From Thalassotalea_B sp049613795 (GTDB taxonomy: Bacteria > Pseudomonadota > Gammaproteobacteria > Enterobacterales > Alteromonadaceae): a stretch of 64,000 nt of DNA. The stretch spans positions 1-64,000 of the forward strand of contig JBMZCX010000001.1 of NCBI GenBank assembly GCA_049613795.1, written 5' to 3'. The position numbers and the translations under genes are program-made. A model generated the notes under the pieces. It was given only the letters and a program-made list of their open reading frames with translations. It was not told the origin of the DNA and did not search any database. Each line of letters begins with the position of its first letter. Positions within the stretch are counted from its first letter, which is position 1. This document shows positions 44,705 through 53,298 of the stretch, in pieces.

Positions 44705-45310
44705 ATGAATTTTAGCCCGTTAGTACAAGAGTTAATTAATAGTTTGAAGTGTTTACCTGGTGTGGGCGCTAAGTCGGCTCAACGCATGGCTTTTCATTTA
44801 TTAGAGCGAAACCGTATCGGTGGTGAAAAACTTGCAGATGCTTTAGGTAAAGCCATGTCACATATTGGTCATTGTCAGCAATGCCGTAATTTTACTGAAG
44901 ACGAACTGTGTCAAATTTGCCAAAGCCCCAAGCGACAAATTAGCGAAACTATGTGTATTGTTGAGAACCCTGCTGATGTACTTGCGATCGAACAAACGGG
45001 AGAGTTTCAAGGGCGTTATTTTATTTTAATGGGGCATTTGTCACCGTTAGACGGCATTGGTCCCGATGATTTAGGCTTAGATATTTTGTCTAGTCAATTA
45101 GCGACAGGACAGTTTAAAGAAGTTATTTTAGCCACTAATCCTACCGTTGAAGGTGAAGCTACTGCGCATTATATTGCTGAACTTGCGAGTAAATTTCAGC
45201 TTACCATTTCACGTATTGCCCATGGTGTACCTGTCGGCGGTGAATTAGAATATGTTGACGGCAATACCTTATCACACGCCTTTTCAGGCAGAAAAAACTA
45301 CAACGGTTAA
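44705..45310 (+). CDS. recR: Recombination mediator protein RecR
   Basis: A 201-residue RecR, which with RecF and RecO loads RecA on gapped DNA. Helix-hairpin-helix region LKCLPGVGAKSAQRMAFHLLER, Cys4 zinc finger CQQCRNFTEDELCQIC, TOPRIM domain with CIVENPADVLAIEQTG, and conserved GHLSPLDGIGPDDLG are all present. ATG 44705 gives the same length as E. coli RecR; the ATG 9 nt upstream is less likely. The usual upstream neighbours dnaX and ybaB are not here; htpG and adk follow as in enterobacteria. Confidence 0.96.
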   Translation: MNFSPLVQELINSLKCLPGVGAKSAQRMAFHLLERNRIGGEKLADALGKAMSHIGHCQQCRNFTEDELCQICQSPKRQISETMCIVENPADVLAIEQTGEFQGRYFILMGHLSPLDGIGPDDLGLDILSSQLATGQFKEVILATNPTVEGEATAHYIAELASKFQLTISRIAHGVPVGGELEYVDGNTLSHAFSGRKNYNG

Positions 45311-45324
45311 AAGAAAATAACAAT

Positions 45325-45358
45325 AAAGTGAACATTTTCTCAGGTGTGTTCACTTTTT
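45325..45358 (+). terminator. Intrinsic terminator of recR
   Basis: AAAGTGAACA (45325-45334) pairs with TGTTCACTTT (45347-45356), running into five T. It lies 14 nt after the recR stop and directly before the htpG promoter. Confidence 0.88.
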
Positions 45359-45360
45359 CT

Positions 45361-45388
45361 CTTGAAAAAATGCACGCCACCCCCACAT
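45361..45388 (+). promoter_or_regulatory. Sigma-32 (heat-shock) type promoter of htpG
   Basis: CTTGAAA at 45361-45367, a 13-bp spacer, and CCCCACAT at 45381-45388 closely match the RpoH consensus (CTTGAAA, 13-15 bp, CCCCATNT). The htpG start is about 95 nt downstream of the expected transcription start. Confidence 0.85.
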
Positions 45389-45488
45389 GTTAATTATCAA
45401 CAGCTTCGTCGCTTTAGTTTTATCTCTAGTTGATTAAATTAAAGTAACTAATAGTTTTTATCAATCGTAAATTTAGGAGATGTTTCAG

Positions 45489-47450
45489 ATGGCTGAGACA
45501 GGTCAAACCGAAAATCATTCGTTTAGCACAGATGCGGCTAAAGTACTTCAATTAATGATCCACTCACTGTATTCAAATAAAGAAATTTTCTTACGTGAAT
45601 TAGTGTCAAACGCTGCCGATGCGGCAGATAAATTACGTTTTAAAGCATTGTCAGACGACAGCTTATTTGAAGGCGATGGCGATTTACGTGTTCGTGTAAG
45701 TGCAGATAAAGAAAACAATACAGTAACTATCTCTGATAACGGTATTGGTATGACACTTGACCAAGTGATTGAACACTTGGGCACTATTGCTAAGTCAGGC
45801 ACGGCTGAGTTCTTTTCAAAATTGTCAGGTGACCAAGCGTCAGATTCACAATTAATTGGTCAATTTGGTGTCGGTTTTTACTCTGCATTTATTGTGGCTG
45901 ATAAAGTAACGGTTCGCTCTCGCGCAGCGGGTGTATCGGCAACTGAAGGTGTTGAGTGGGTAAGTGCTGGCGAAGGTGAATTTACTACGGCTAAAATTGA
46001 AAAAGCAAACCGTGGTACTGACATTATTTTGCATTTAAAAGAAGAAGAAACTGAGTTTGCTGATGATTGGCGTTTAAAGTCGATTGTGACTAAGTATTCT
46101 GATCATATTTCAGTGTCGGTACAAATGTTAACGCCTGAAGTACCAGCGGTAGAAGCCGTTGCTGAACAAAAAGACGATGAAGGCAATGTTACTCAACCTG
46201 CAGTTGACGCTAAAGATGCAGTACCAGCAACTTGGGAACCTGTGAACAAAGCGACTGCCTTATGGATGCGTGAAAAAGCAGAAGTATCAGAAGACGAATA
46301 CAAAGCGTTTTATAAGCATGTCTCGCACGACTTTGCTGATCCATTATTGTGGGAACATAATAAAGTTGAAGGTAAAACTGAATATACTTCATTACTTTAT
46401 ATTCCAACTAAAGCGCCATTCGACATGCATAACCGTGAAAAACAACATGGTTTAAAATTGTTTGTTCAACGTGTATTTATTATGGATGACGCAGAGCAGT
46501 TCATGCCAACCTATTTACGTTTTGTAAAGGGATTACTTGACTCAAACGATTTGCCGTTAAACGTGTCGCGTGAAATTTTACAAGATAATAAAATTACCCA
46601 AACTATTCGCAAGGGCTGTACTAAACGTGTATTGAAGATGCTTGATCGTTTAGGCAATAAAGACGCTGAAAAATACCAATTATTTTGGAATGAATTTGGC
46701 CAAGTATTAAAAGAAGGCCCAGCAGAAGATGCAGGTAATAAAGAGCAAGTCGCTAAATTATTGCGCTTTGCTTCAACCAATGAAGACAGTGCCGTTCAAA
46801 ATGTATCGTTATCGCAATACATTGAACGCATGAAAGAAGGGCAAGACAAAGTTTATTATGTGGTTGCAGACAGTTTTGAAGCGGCTAAAAATAGCCCGCA
46901 TTTAGAAGTCTTCCGCAAAAAAGGCATTGAAGTGTTATTAATGTCTGACCGTATTGACGAATGGTTGATTAGCCATTTAACTGAGTTTGACGGTAAACAG
47001 CTACAGTCCGTTACGCGTGGTGGTTTAGATCTTGGCGATATGGACGACGCAGAAACGAAAGAAGCCCAAGAAAAGCTTGAGCAAGAATTTGACTCGGTTG
47101 TTACCCGTATTAAAACATCGCTAGACGGCAAGGTAAAAGACGTTAAGTTATCACAACGTTTAACCGACTCTCCTGCGTGTATTGTTACTGACGACAATGA
47201 CATGAGCAGCCAAATGATGAAATTAATGCAGTCGGTAGGTCAAGAAGTGCCTGAGTCATTGCCTATTTTTGAAATTAACGGTGAACATGAATTGGTTAAA
47301 CATATTGCTGATGAGCAAGACGATGAGCAATTTAACCAATGGACAGCAGTTTTATTTGAACAAGCCATGTTAGCAGAGCGCGGCAGTTTGAAAGATCCAG
47401 CCAGTTTTGTTGCGCGTTTAAATAAACTGATGTTAAGTTTAACTAAGTAA
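45489..47450 (+). CDS. htpG: Molecular chaperone HtpG (Hsp90 family)
   Basis: A 653-residue cytosolic Hsp90. The ATP-binding GHKL domain shows LMIHSLYSNKEIFLRELVSN, SDNGIGMT, GQFGVGFYSAF; middle-domain landmarks are LYIPTKAPFD, RVFIMDDAEQFMP and LNVSREILQ. A short acidic insert (EAVAEQKDDEGNVTQPAVDAK) makes it somewhat longer than E. coli HtpG (624). ATG 45489 is chosen because AGGAG at 45475-45479 is 9 nt upstream, whereas ATG 45480 touches that site. A heat-shock promoter precedes it. Confidence 0.97.
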   Translation: MAETGQTENHSFSTDAAKVLQLMIHSLYSNKEIFLRELVSNAADAADKLRFKALSDDSLFEGDGDLRVRVSADKENNTVTISDNGIGMTLDQVIEHLGTIAKSGTAEFFSKLSGDQASDSQLIGQFGVGFYSAFIVADKVTVRSRAAGVSATEGVEWVSAGEGEFTTAKIEKANRGTDIILHLKEEETEFADDWRLKSIVTKYSDHISVSVQMLTPEVPAVEAVAEQKDDEGNVTQPAVDAKDAVPATWEPVNKATALWMREKAEVSEDEYKAFYKHVSHDFADPLLWEHNKVEGKTEYTSLLYIPTKAPFDMHNREKQHGLKLFVQRVFIMDDAEQFMPTYLRFVKGLLDSNDLPLNVSREILQDNKITQTIRKGCTKRVLKMLDRLGNKDAEKYQLFWNEFGQVLKEGPAEDAGNKEQVAKLLRFASTNEDSAVQNVSLSQYIERMKEGQDKVYYVVADSFEAAKNSPHLEVFRKKGIEVLLMSDRIDEWLISHLTEFDGKQLQSVTRGGLDLGDMDDAETKEAQEKLEQEFDSVVTRIKTSLDGKVKDVKLSQRLTDSPACIVTDDNDMSSQMMKLMQSVGQEVPESLPIFEINGEHELVKHIADEQDDEQFNQWTAVLFEQAMLAERGSLKDPASFVARLNKLMLSLTK

Positions 47451-47457
47451 TGCGTTA

Positions 47458-47534
47458 AAACAGATGTTTGATATATTCAAACATCTGTTTGGTTAGACTT
47501 TAGTAGAAAAAAGGGGCTTTTTAGCCTCTTTTTT
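47458..47534 (+). terminator. Tandem hairpins after htpG
   Basis: The first is AAACAGATGTTTG (47458-47470) with CAAACATCTGTTT (47478-47490), without a T-run. The second is AAAAAAGGGGCT (47507-47518) with AGCCTCTTTTTT (47523-47534), which has an A-stretch and a T-run and looks like the actual intrinsic terminator. Confidence 0.85.
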
Positions 47535-47631
47535 AGTTTTTGGCGAGCATTGACTCTTGTTTGCAACCCTTTGAAAATGTATAGTGTCTGCTTTCAAATC
47601 CCAATTCATTAATAGTATAGGGCTACACTAT

Positions 47632-48276
47632 ATGCGTATTATTTTATTAGGTGCTCCGGGCGCAGGTAAAGGTACTCAAGCACAATTTCTAATGGCTAAA
47701 TTTGGCATTCCACAAATTTCTACTGGCGATATGCTACGTGCAGCAATCTCAGCGGGCACTGAGCTTGGTAAACAAGCAAAAACAGTAATGGATGCTGGTC
47801 AATTAGTATCAGATGAACTCATTATTGGGTTGGTGAAAGAACGTATTGCACAAGACGATTGTAAAGCTGGATTTTTATTAGACGGTTTCCCACGTACAAT
47901 CCCTCAAGCCGATGCGATGAAAGAAAATGGCGTTGCCGTAGACAGCGTAATAGAATTTGACGTGCCAGATGAAGTGATTGTTGAGCGTATGGCAGGCCGT
48001 CGTGTTCATGCAGGATCAGGTCGTGTTTATCATGTTATTTATAATCCACCTAAAAATGAAGGTAAAGACGACGAGACAGGCGAAGACTTATCTGTTCGCC
48101 CTGATGATGAAGAAGCAACAGTACGCAAACGCTTAGGTGTTTATCATGACCAAACTAAACCGTTAGTTGATTACTACCAAGCCGAAGCAAAAGTTAATGC
48201 GTGTCAATACTTGACCATTGACGGTACACAAGCGGTTGACAAAGTAAGCGCTTTACTTGCTGAAAAATTAGTTTAA
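47632..48276 (+). CDS. adk: Adenylate kinase
   Basis: A 214-residue adenylate kinase (ATP + AMP to 2 ADP), the same length as the E. coli enzyme. P-loop GAPGAGKGTQAQF, AMP-binding ISTGDMLRAA and DGFPRTIPQADAM, LID region RRVHAGSGRVYHVIYNPPKNEGKDDETGE and a final Arg-rich helix are present. The reading frame is open to 47584, but MRIILLGAPG at 47632 is the family start. The LID has no zinc Cys set, as in other gammaproteobacteria. Confidence 0.97.
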   Translation: MRIILLGAPGAGKGTQAQFLMAKFGIPQISTGDMLRAAISAGTELGKQAKTVMDAGQLVSDELIIGLVKERIAQDDCKAGFLLDGFPRTIPQADAMKENGVAVDSVIEFDVPDEVIVERMAGRRVHAGSGRVYHVIYNPPKNEGKDDETGEDLSVRPDDEEATVRKRLGVYHDQTKPLVDYYQAEAKVNACQYLTIDGTQAVDKVSALLAEKLV

Positions 48277-48337
48277 CTTTTATAAAAATTATTTGGCTAG
48301 TTTTTAGTGAAGTAATTGCTATAAAACATATTTATTG

Positions 48338-48363
48338 AAAAAGCCTGCTGTTGCAGGCTTTTT
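48338..48363 (+). terminator. Intrinsic terminator of adk
   Basis: GCCTGC (48343-48348) and GCAGGC (48353-48358), extended by A5/T5, form a typical hairpin with a T-tail. It lies between adk and the convergent regulator gene and may serve both. Confidence 0.9.
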
Positions 48364-48396
48364 AGTTTTAATTTACATTATTTGCAGTGGAGAAAG

Positions 48397-48870
48397 TTAA
48401 AGCTTCCGACCTAATCTTTTTTCAATTTGCTTCTTTTCCCAGTCGGCATCTAAAAAATTGAATATTTCAAAAGTGGTGATTGCATGTAAAGCTAAACCTA
48501 CTCCCCAACCAAGTAAAACCCACCAGATCCATAAATAACTGGGTGTTAGATATAGGTTCAATATTAATAAACAGGGGATTGTAATTGCAAATGATGTTAA
48601 GTGACCATAAAAGCCCTTTAGGTCTCTTACGTATTCGATCGCTCGTTCTTCTTCTTGTGATAAAGTCGCTGAGGTGGGTGTATTCATTGTTAACTCCGAT
48701 TGTAAGTCTGATACTTGAAGTTCAAAAACAGCGGCTAAAGATTTTAATGATTCAAGACCAGCCGACTGCCCACGTTCAATACGTTGAATAGTGCGTACAC
48801 TTAAACCGCTTAGTTCGGCTAATTGTTCTTGCGACCATCCGCGTTGCAATCTTATTTTTCTTACAATCAT
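48397..48870 (-). CDS. XRE-type HTH regulator with C-terminal 2TM membrane domain
   Basis: A 157-residue protein. Residues 1-55 are a Cro/CI-type helix-turn-helix (LQRGWSQEQLAELSGLSVRTIQRIERG). After a short linker, RAIEYVRDLKGFYGHL leads into two hydrophobic helices (FAITIPCLLILNLYL and WIWWVLLGWGVGLALHAI), the 2TM domain pattern. Such proteins are thought to be membrane-anchored transcription factors, though targets are unknown. It is monocistronic. Confidence 0.9.
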   Translation of the reverse strand: MIVRKIRLQRGWSQEQLAELSGLSVRTIQRIERGQSAGLESLKSLAAVFELQVSDLQSELTMNTPTSATLSQEEERAIEYVRDLKGFYGHLTSFAITIPCLLILNLYLTPSYLWIWWVLLGWGVGLALHAITTFEIFNFLDADWEKKQIEKRLGRKL

Positions 48871-49001
48871 TTATCTTTCACTTTTGTTTTATCTATATTC
48901 AATGGAGTTATAATTTTTGTTTATATTTCTGCTCTATACCACGCCAAAAAGACGACAAACAGGTGACAGTCATTATAAATCAATGGGTTAATTTATTTTT
49001 A

Positions 49002-49460
49002 CTACTCTTGTTTCATCGAAATATGAGGTATGCCATCTTCTAAATACATTTCAGAGCACGTAATAAAACCGTGCTGTTGATAATATTTAGCTAAGTGCTC
49101 TTGAGCCGATATTTTTATCGGCTGTTGGGGAAAGTATTGCTGGCAAGTTATTAGCGCCTGTGTCATTAATTGATGACCATAGCGCTTTCCTCTAGCACTA
49201 GGAGCAATAATTACTCGACCAATAGCAATGTGCTCTGGATAACAAATCCCTTTGGCAAGTATCCGTAAATATGCCACCATTTTGCTATTTTCATAGCTAA
49301 ATAAATGCAATGTCTTCGTATCGCGATCTAAGTTATCTAAATCTGGGTAATAACAGGTTTGCTCAACAACAAATACATCTATGCGAAGTTTTAACGCGTC
49401 GTAGAGTTCATTGTTTGTAAGTTGTTCAAAGGTTTTTACTTGCCAATTTAATTTAGTCAT
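49002..49460 (-). CDS. elaA: GNAT-family N-acetyltransferase, ElaA-like
   Basis: A 152-residue GCN5-related acetyltransferase close in pattern to E. coli ElaA: LYDALKLRIDVFVVEQTCYYPDLD, AIGRVIIAPSARGKRYGHQLM (acetyl-CoA loop), AQEHLAKYYQQHGF and YLEDGIPHISM. The natural substrate of ElaA is not established. It stands alone between a membrane-bound regulator and a small hypothetical gene. Confidence 0.92.
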   Translation of the reverse strand: MTKLNWQVKTFEQLTNNELYDALKLRIDVFVVEQTCYYPDLDNLDRDTKTLHLFSYENSKMVAYLRILAKGICYPEHIAIGRVIIAPSARGKRYGHQLMTQALITCQQYFPQQPIKISAQEHLAKYYQQHGFITCSEMYLEDGIPHISMKQE

Positions 49461-49565
49461 TAAGCTACTTAACGCGATTTATTTAATAAATGAATAGTTC
49501 ATTTTTTCACGGAAAATAAATAAAGTGAAGTGTTAACGTTGTTATTTTACTGTCTGAATCTGTAC

Positions 49566-49865
49566 TTAGTGCTGATTCAGCAAGTGAGTAAAACCTAGAT
49601 ATTGCTTAGTGTTCAAATAAGCTAATATTTCTTGTTTATAACTTTCAGGCGTAAGCGATGGAAACTCTTGAGAAAATATCGAACTTAAGTCAGTGCTATT
49701 TAAAAAAAGAAGATAACCTAACGGTAATAAGTCGGGATTAAAGTCTTTTTGATAAACCGTTGAACGTACTTCAGATGGGCTGTAAAAGTCTTTTATCCCA
49801 TAACGATTTTCAAGAGCGGGTAAAAGTTTATTACCGTATTTTTTGACTGACCAATACTTAAACAT
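49566..49865 (-). CDS. Conserved hypothetical protein, 99 residues
   Basis: A small soluble protein without a signal peptide or membrane segment. It starts with a basic stretch (MFKYWSVKKYGNKLLPALENRYG), followed by FYSPSEVRSTVYQKDFN and a leucine-rich middle. The pattern recalls short gammaproteobacterial proteins of unknown function (possibly the group annotated DUF6559, from memory). It has its own start with the stop 106 bp before elaA. Function unknown. Confidence 0.65.
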   Translation of the reverse strand: MFKYWSVKKYGNKLLPALENRYGIKDFYSPSEVRSTVYQKDFNPDLLPLGYLLFLNSTDLSSIFSQEFPSLTPESYKQEILAYLNTKQYLGFTHLLNQH

Positions 49866-50025
49866 AAGTGTTCCCTGGTAAATAATAGTATTCCATTCTA
49901 ATTGGGGGGAATATTAGCGCTTTAGTTTGACATGTTCAAAGAATATTTTGCTATAAATTGACTAGTTAGTTATGTTTATTGTTATTTAAGTTGAAACCAA
50001 TTTTAGGCTATTTAGGCTATTTAGG

Positions 50026-50931
50026 TTATTTGGAGGAGGGGTTACTTATTAAATCTTGGTTTAAAATAGTAATTTTATCCCTATCAATAAAAAAACCAGC
50101 TTCTTTATAGGCTTTAGTAATGAGCTTTTTCTCTCTTAATTTTTTTAAACCGTTATTCATTGCTTTATAAGCTGCTGCGCCTAAAGGATGTTTAGTGCTT
50201 ATCACAAAATGTCGACTATCATTTAATACTATAGCGACGTCTTTTACTGGCATCAAAGTGATTTTGTCGATGGTAAATCTTTTGTCTTCACTAGCATGAA
50301 AAGGCATAAATATTAGGTCGATCCACATTAAATCAACCATCCTCGCCATGCTTAACCATTCATCTTCTGCAACAAGCTGCTTTAATGGCAGCTGAGAAAT
50401 TGTTTGCCAATCAGTTTTCCATTTAGTGGTTGAAACAGCAGTAAATTTTTTTAAATCGTCTAGCGTTTTTATACTTAATGCTGGCTTATTGTTTGGGCTG
50501 GTGTACAAGCCAGCGATATATTCACCTTTACGTATTACCGCATCGGAAACATAGATATCATCAGCTAATGTAAGGGCATCAGAATACCAATATGAATCAA
50601 AGCTTATTAATAGCCTGCCTTTTTGCAGCATTTTAGTATTTCTAAAGTTAAGTTTTCCAGGGATATACTTGAAATGATGATTAAACCCACCTAATTCTAA
50701 CGCCTGTTGCGCTAAAATCATATCAACCACATCACGACGAATTCTGCCGCCATGAAAATCATTAATCGTAGAGATGTCGCGCCCATTAACAAAGTTAAGG
50801 TAGTCTTTATAAACATCATCTCTAATATAAATAACGATTTCTTCAGCTAAACTAATGCGAGGGTAAGTCGCAATAAACACACAAGTGAATATTACTAAAA
50901 AGGTAGCATTAATTTTGAGTTTTAATGACAT
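50026..50931 (-). CDS. Periplasmic solute-binding-like protein, 301 residues
   Basis: A secreted protein with signal peptide (INATFLVIFTCVFIATYPRISLA) and a family-3-like periplasmic binding fold. Landmarks are IVIYIRDDVYKDYLNF, VVDMILAQQALELGGFNHHFKYIPG, AVIRKGEYIAGLYTSPNNKPALSIKTLDDLKKF, and HPLGAAAYKAMNNGLKKLREKKLI. It is longer and clearly distinct from the three binding proteins of the glucan island. No transport genes adjoin it. A sensor or orphan binding protein is most likely; the ligand is unknown. Confidence 0.75.
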   Translation of the reverse strand: MSLKLKINATFLVIFTCVFIATYPRISLAEEIVIYIRDDVYKDYLNFVNGRDISTINDFHGGRIRRDVVDMILAQQALELGGFNHHFKYIPGKLNFRNTKMLQKGRLLISFDSYWYSDALTLADDIYVSDAVIRKGEYIAGLYTSPNNKPALSIKTLDDLKKFTAVSTTKWKTDWQTISQLPLKQLVAEDEWLSMARMVDLMWIDLIFMPFHASEDKRFTIDKITLMPVKDVAIVLNDSRHFVISTKHPLGAAAYKAMNNGLKKLREKKLITKAYKEAGFFIDRDKITILNQDLISNPSSK

Positions 50932-51013
50932 TATTTACCACACAAAAATGTCGAATTCCTTTTCAAAATTAATTATAAAAAATAGAGTTATATAGAGTAT
51001 AGCAATGAGCAGT

Positions 51014-51039
51014 AAAAAGGTCATGTGATTGACCTTTTT
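51014..51039 (-). terminator. Terminator of the his operon
   Basis: AAAAAGGTCA (51014-51023) pairs with TGACCTTTTT (51030-51039). On the minus strand a T-run ends the stem, 21 nt after the hisIE stop codon. Confidence 0.88.
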
Positions 51040-51059
51040 ATTAAATTTTAATGTTAATG

Positions 51060-51680
51060 TTACTTATTATGTCTATCCATTAATACTTTTGTTACTTCGC
51101 TTAACGCTATATTTTTATCTTGTAGTAATACTAACGTGTGATAAAACAAGTCAGCACATTCACCTAACAAGTCTTCTTTAGTTTCCGCCACCGCAGCAAG
51201 TGCAACTTCAACGCCTTCTTCACCGACTTTTTGTGCCATTTTGGTGGTGCCACGAGAAAATAAATGCGCGGTGTAGCTTTCTTTAGGGTCATCACCCTTG
51301 CGGCTAGCAATAACTTGTTCAAGTTGGCTTAAAAAGTTTTGCTGAGTAAGTTTCTGCTCAGGAAAGCAAGATTCTGTACCTAAATGGCAACTTGGCCCTA
51401 TTGGATCACAAGCGATTAATAAGCTGTCTTTATCGCAATCGCTAAGAACCTGTTTAACATTTAGAAAATTACCAGATGTTTCACCTTTCACCCATAGTCC
51501 TTGCTTTGATCGACTGTAAAAGGTTGCTTTACCGGTTTCTAAGGTTGCAGCAAGGGATTCTTGATTCATGTAACCTTGCATTAAAATAGCACCCGTAGCA
51601 GCGTGCTGAATAATGGCAGGAATAAGGTTATCCATTTTCTGCCATGCTAATTCATTGATATTATTGGTAGTTACTAACAT
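51060..51680 (-). CDS. hisI: Phosphoribosyl-AMP cyclohydrolase / phosphoribosyl-ATP pyrophosphohydrolase
   Basis: A 206-residue bifunctional HisIE catalysing steps 2 and 3 of histidine synthesis. The HisI half (1-110) has MNQESLAATLETGKATFYSRSK, WVKGETSGN, and the zinc/metal set DCDKDSLLIACDP...CHLG. The HisE half has SYTAHLFSRGTTKMAQKVGEEGVEVALAA and the ECADLFYHTLVLL helix. It overlaps hisF by 7 nt and is the last gene of the operon. Confidence 0.96.
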   Translation of the reverse strand: MLVTTNNINELAWQKMDNLIPAIIQHAATGAILMQGYMNQESLAATLETGKATFYSRSKQGLWVKGETSGNFLNVKQVLSDCDKDSLLIACDPIGPSCHLGTESCFPEQKLTQQNFLSQLEQVIASRKGDDPKESYTAHLFSRGTTKMAQKVGEEGVEVALAAVAETKEDLLGECADLFYHTLVLLQDKNIALSEVTKVLMDRHNK

Positions 51681-52450
51681 GGTCTAACCTCAATTTGTTG
51701 TGCTTTTAAATATGTTTTTAATTCGTTTATTGGAATGATGCCTTTATGGAAAACAGAGGCGGCCAGTGCGCCATCAACATCAGCTTGTTGGTAAACATCA
51801 GAAAAATGTTGAATCTCTCCTGCACCACCTGAAGCAATTAAAGGTACGCTACATACATCACGTGCTTGCTTTAATTGTTCTATGTCATAACCTTGGCGAA
51901 CACCGTCTTGATTCATACAATTTAATACAATTTCACCAGCGCCTAAACTGACCACTTTTTTGATCCAGTCAAACGTTGTCCATTGCGTTTTTTGTGTACG
52001 AGTTTCATCACCGGTAAATTGATAAACTTGGTATTGGTTGCTTTCTTTATCATAAAAACTATCAATACCTACCACGATACATTGTTGACCAAAGTGATCT
52101 GCAAGGCGTGAAATTAAACTTGGATCACGCAGGGCAGGGGAGTTAATGCTAATTTTATCAGCGCCCATCATTAATATTTCTTTCGCATCGGCTTCACTTT
52201 TAATACCACCTGCAACACAAAACGGAATATCAATTACCTCGGCAATACGGCTAACCCAGCTTTTATCAACCACGCGGCCGTCAGAGCTGGCGGTAATATC
52301 ATAAAATACCAACTCGTCAGCGCCCGCTTCGGCATATTTTTGTGCTAGCGGTACTATGTCACCGATTATTTCATGATTTCTAAATTGAACGCCTTTAACC
52401 ACTTTACCGTCGCGTACATCTAAACAGGGAATTATCCTTTTGGCCAACAT
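51674..52450 (-). CDS. hisF: Imidazole glycerol phosphate synthase, cyclase subunit
   Basis: A 258-residue (beta/alpha)8 cyclase which, with HisH, makes imidazole glycerol phosphate and AICAR from PRFAR and ammonia. Catalytic Asp in IIPCLDVRDGKVVKG and the second Asp in GIDSFY are present, as well as phosphate sites GGIKSEADAKEIL and ASGGAGEIQHF. It overlaps hisA by 19 nt and hisIE by 7 nt. Confidence 0.97.
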   Translation of the reverse strand: MLAKRIIPCLDVRDGKVVKGVQFRNHEIIGDIVPLAQKYAEAGADELVFYDITASSDGRVVDKSWVSRIAEVIDIPFCVAGGIKSEADAKEILMMGADKISINSPALRDPSLISRLADHFGQQCIVVGIDSFYDKESNQYQVYQFTGDETRTQKTQWTTFDWIKKVVSLGAGEIVLNCMNQDGVRQGYDIEQLKQARDVCSVPLIASGGAGEIQHFSDVYQQADVDGALAASVFHKGIIPINELKTYLKAQQIEVRPC

Positions 52451-53169
52451 GCAATTGCCTCCTCAAGGGTAAATTTACCTTCTAATAAAGAGCGGCCTAA
52501 TATTACGCCACTAACACCGCTGCCAATTAAAGCTTTTATATCATCAAGGCTGCCAATGCCGCCTGATGCTTGCCATTGAATGCTTGGGTATTTTTGGCAA
52601 AGTTCGATGTAAAGGTCAACATTTGAGCCTGATAAAGTGCCATCTTTTGAAATATCTGTGCATAAAATATGTTTTATACCTGCGTCGATATAAGCGTCGA
52701 GTAAGTCTTCTAAATTAACGCCGCTGTCTTCAATCCAACCGTGGGTAGGTAGCGTTTTATTGCCTTGTGCATCAATTTTTATATCAAGGGCTAAAACAAT
52801 TTTTTCACCGCCGTAGGTTTTAAGCCATTGGATCACTAATTCGGGTTGTTTGATAGCAAGTGAGCCAATAACTACACGGGTAGCGCCTAAATCGAGTAAT
52901 TGTTTTACGTCATCTTCACAGCGTACTCCACCGCCAACTTGGGTGATCATGGTTTCATGATTTACTACCGTTTTAAGGGTAGATAGCTGGCGTTTAGTGC
53001 TGTCTTTTGCGCCGTCTAAATCAACAAAGTGCATTACTGTTGCTCCAGCTGCAGCGTATGCTTGTTGGCGTTCTTTTACGGTATATTGGTAATTTGTTTT
53101 TTGGTTGTAATCGCCTTGAAACAAGCGAACTACTTCACCACCAATTAAGTCTATTGCAGGGATCATCAT
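52432..53169 (-). CDS. hisA: ProFAR isomerase
   Basis: A 245-residue (beta/alpha)8 isomerase for 5'-ProFAR to PRFAR. Catalytic Asp in MIPAIDLIGGEVVRL and the partner Asp in CTDISKDGTLSG are seen, with phosphate-binding GGGVRCEDD and ASGGIGSLDD. It is separated from hisH by 129 bp holding a strong hairpin, unusual in an operon whose other junctions mostly overlap. Confidence 0.97.
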   Translation of the reverse strand: MMIPAIDLIGGEVVRLFQGDYNQKTNYQYTVKERQQAYAAAGATVMHFVDLDGAKDSTKRQLSTLKTVVNHETMITQVGGGVRCEDDVKQLLDLGATRVVIGSLAIKQPELVIQWLKTYGGEKIVLALDIKIDAQGNKTLPTHGWIEDSGVNLEDLLDAYIDAGIKHILCTDISKDGTLSGSNVDLYIELCQKYPSIQWQASGGIGSLDDIKALIGSGVSGVILGRSLLEGKFTLEEAIACWPKG

Positions 53170-53260
53170 AAATTACCGCTCCTAATGTTATTATTTTTCG
53201 CGATTACTGCTTCAAAAGTACTCATTTATAGTCATAAACTCCGTGATTTTTCATTGTACT

Positions 53261-53287
53261 CACTTCAAATACTTGCCATTTGAAGTG
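53261..53287. other. Intercistronic hairpin between hisH and hisA
   Basis: CACTTCAAAT (53261-53270) and ATTTGAAGTG (53278-53287) make a perfect 10-bp stem with a 7-nt loop. No T-run follows on the minus strand, so it is not an obvious terminator. It may stabilise or process the polycistronic mRNA. Confidence 0.7.
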
Positions 53288-53298
53288 GTAATAGAATG

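Noticed and set aside
46856..47203. 115-residue antisense open frame within htpG
   Set aside because: Its Ser/Thr-rich sequence is typical of antisense frames in highly expressed genes, and the htpG frame is clearly the coding one.
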